From positions 744,001-808,000 of the forward strand of contig NZ_AP026866.1 of assembly GCF_042849255.1 (NCBI RefSeq): 64,000 nucleotides of DNA, read 5' to 3'. The position numbers and the translations under genes are program-made. Shown here in pieces: positions 63,951-64,000 of this stretch; the stretch's first letter is position 1, and every line of letters starts with the position of its first letter. The notes beneath the pieces are model-generated. The model searched no databases. It saw only the letters and a list, made by a program, of their open reading frames with translations, and was not told the DNA's origin. The DNA is from Oceaniferula spumae (GTDB taxonomy: Bacteria; Verrucomicrobiota; Verrucomicrobiia; Verrucomicrobiales; Akkermansiaceae).

Positions 63951-64000
63951 GACGCGCTTTAGCCCCGCATTAACCTTTACACACAGGGGCTAAGCAACTA

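Overview
The window looks like a chromosomal segment of a Gram-negative, respiring bacterium, most likely a verrucomicrobium (Verrucomicrobiota, Verrucomicrobiales-like). The reasons are two short-tailed PEP-CTERM surface proteins, outer-membrane efflux lipoproteins, a PagL-type outer-membrane barrel, a menaquinone/ubiquinone-linked (class 2) PyrD, a PaaK-like ligase inside a beta-oxidation operon, and a Ser/Thr kinase with PEGA and FGE-like modules beside a sigma factor. The lineage is inferred from gene content; no rRNA is present. Base composition is moderate (roughly 53-54 % GC by eye). No phage, insertion sequence, CRISPR array or plasmid gene was recognised; the window reads as core genome.

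Layout. 0.2-2.8 kb: lemA and an htpX-like M48 protease. 3-4 kb: arsS-like radical SAM enzyme. 4-10.5 kb: RND efflux operon 1 (TetR, outer-membrane factor, adaptor, pump). 10.6-13.8 kb: proC, tatA, a lipoprotein of the endonuclease/exonuclease/phosphatase fold and an exported alpha/beta hydrolase. 14-18.8 kb: smc and, divergently, lipB. 18.8-22.4 kb: AI-2E family permease, arsenosugar-type glycosyltransferase, helix-turn-helix protein, pyrD. 22.7-26.7 kb: PEP-CTERM protein, serine hydrolase, small lipoprotein, Met/His-rich outer-membrane protein and a small membrane protein with a CxxC. 26.8-34.5 kb: one five-gene fatty-acid operon (patatin lipase, acyl-CoA ligase-like, thiolase, FadJ-like, acyl-CoA dehydrogenase). 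34.6-36.6 kb: dNTPase and DUF2238 membrane protein. 36.7-43.5 kb: six-gene MoxR operon (RDD, SpoIIM, DUF4129-like, DUF4350, MoxR, DUF58). 43.7-48 kb: second PEP-CTERM protein, SufR-like winged-helix regulator, PagL-like deacylase, lysine 2,3-aminomutase, repeat lipoprotein. 48.3-54.7 kb: RND efflux operon 2 with a GbsR/MarR-type regulator. 54.9-58.1 kb: tRNA-Arg(ACG), RNase D-like exonuclease, SUI1/YciH, alpha/beta hydrolase, small HELVH protein, OsmC. 58.1-64 kb: kinase and sigma factor, then a divergent pair of coiled-coil / proline-rich proteins.

How the genes work together. Three operons are clear metabolic or envelope units: lipid breakdown from lipase to beta-oxidation, two complete tripartite efflux systems each with its own regulator and palindromic upstream sites, and the MoxR/DUF58 envelope-associated unit. 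The window also holds two parts of the arsenosugar pathway in separate places. The least explained region is the right end: sigma factor plus membrane kinase facing two large soluble-looking proteins, the second of which ends in a domain that I think resembles the cytoplasmic part of certain OmpA-family proteins.

A dispersed signal is superimposed on all of this: the hexamer CTAACA/TGTTAG occurs about four times more often than base composition predicts, on both strands, inside genes of unrelated function.
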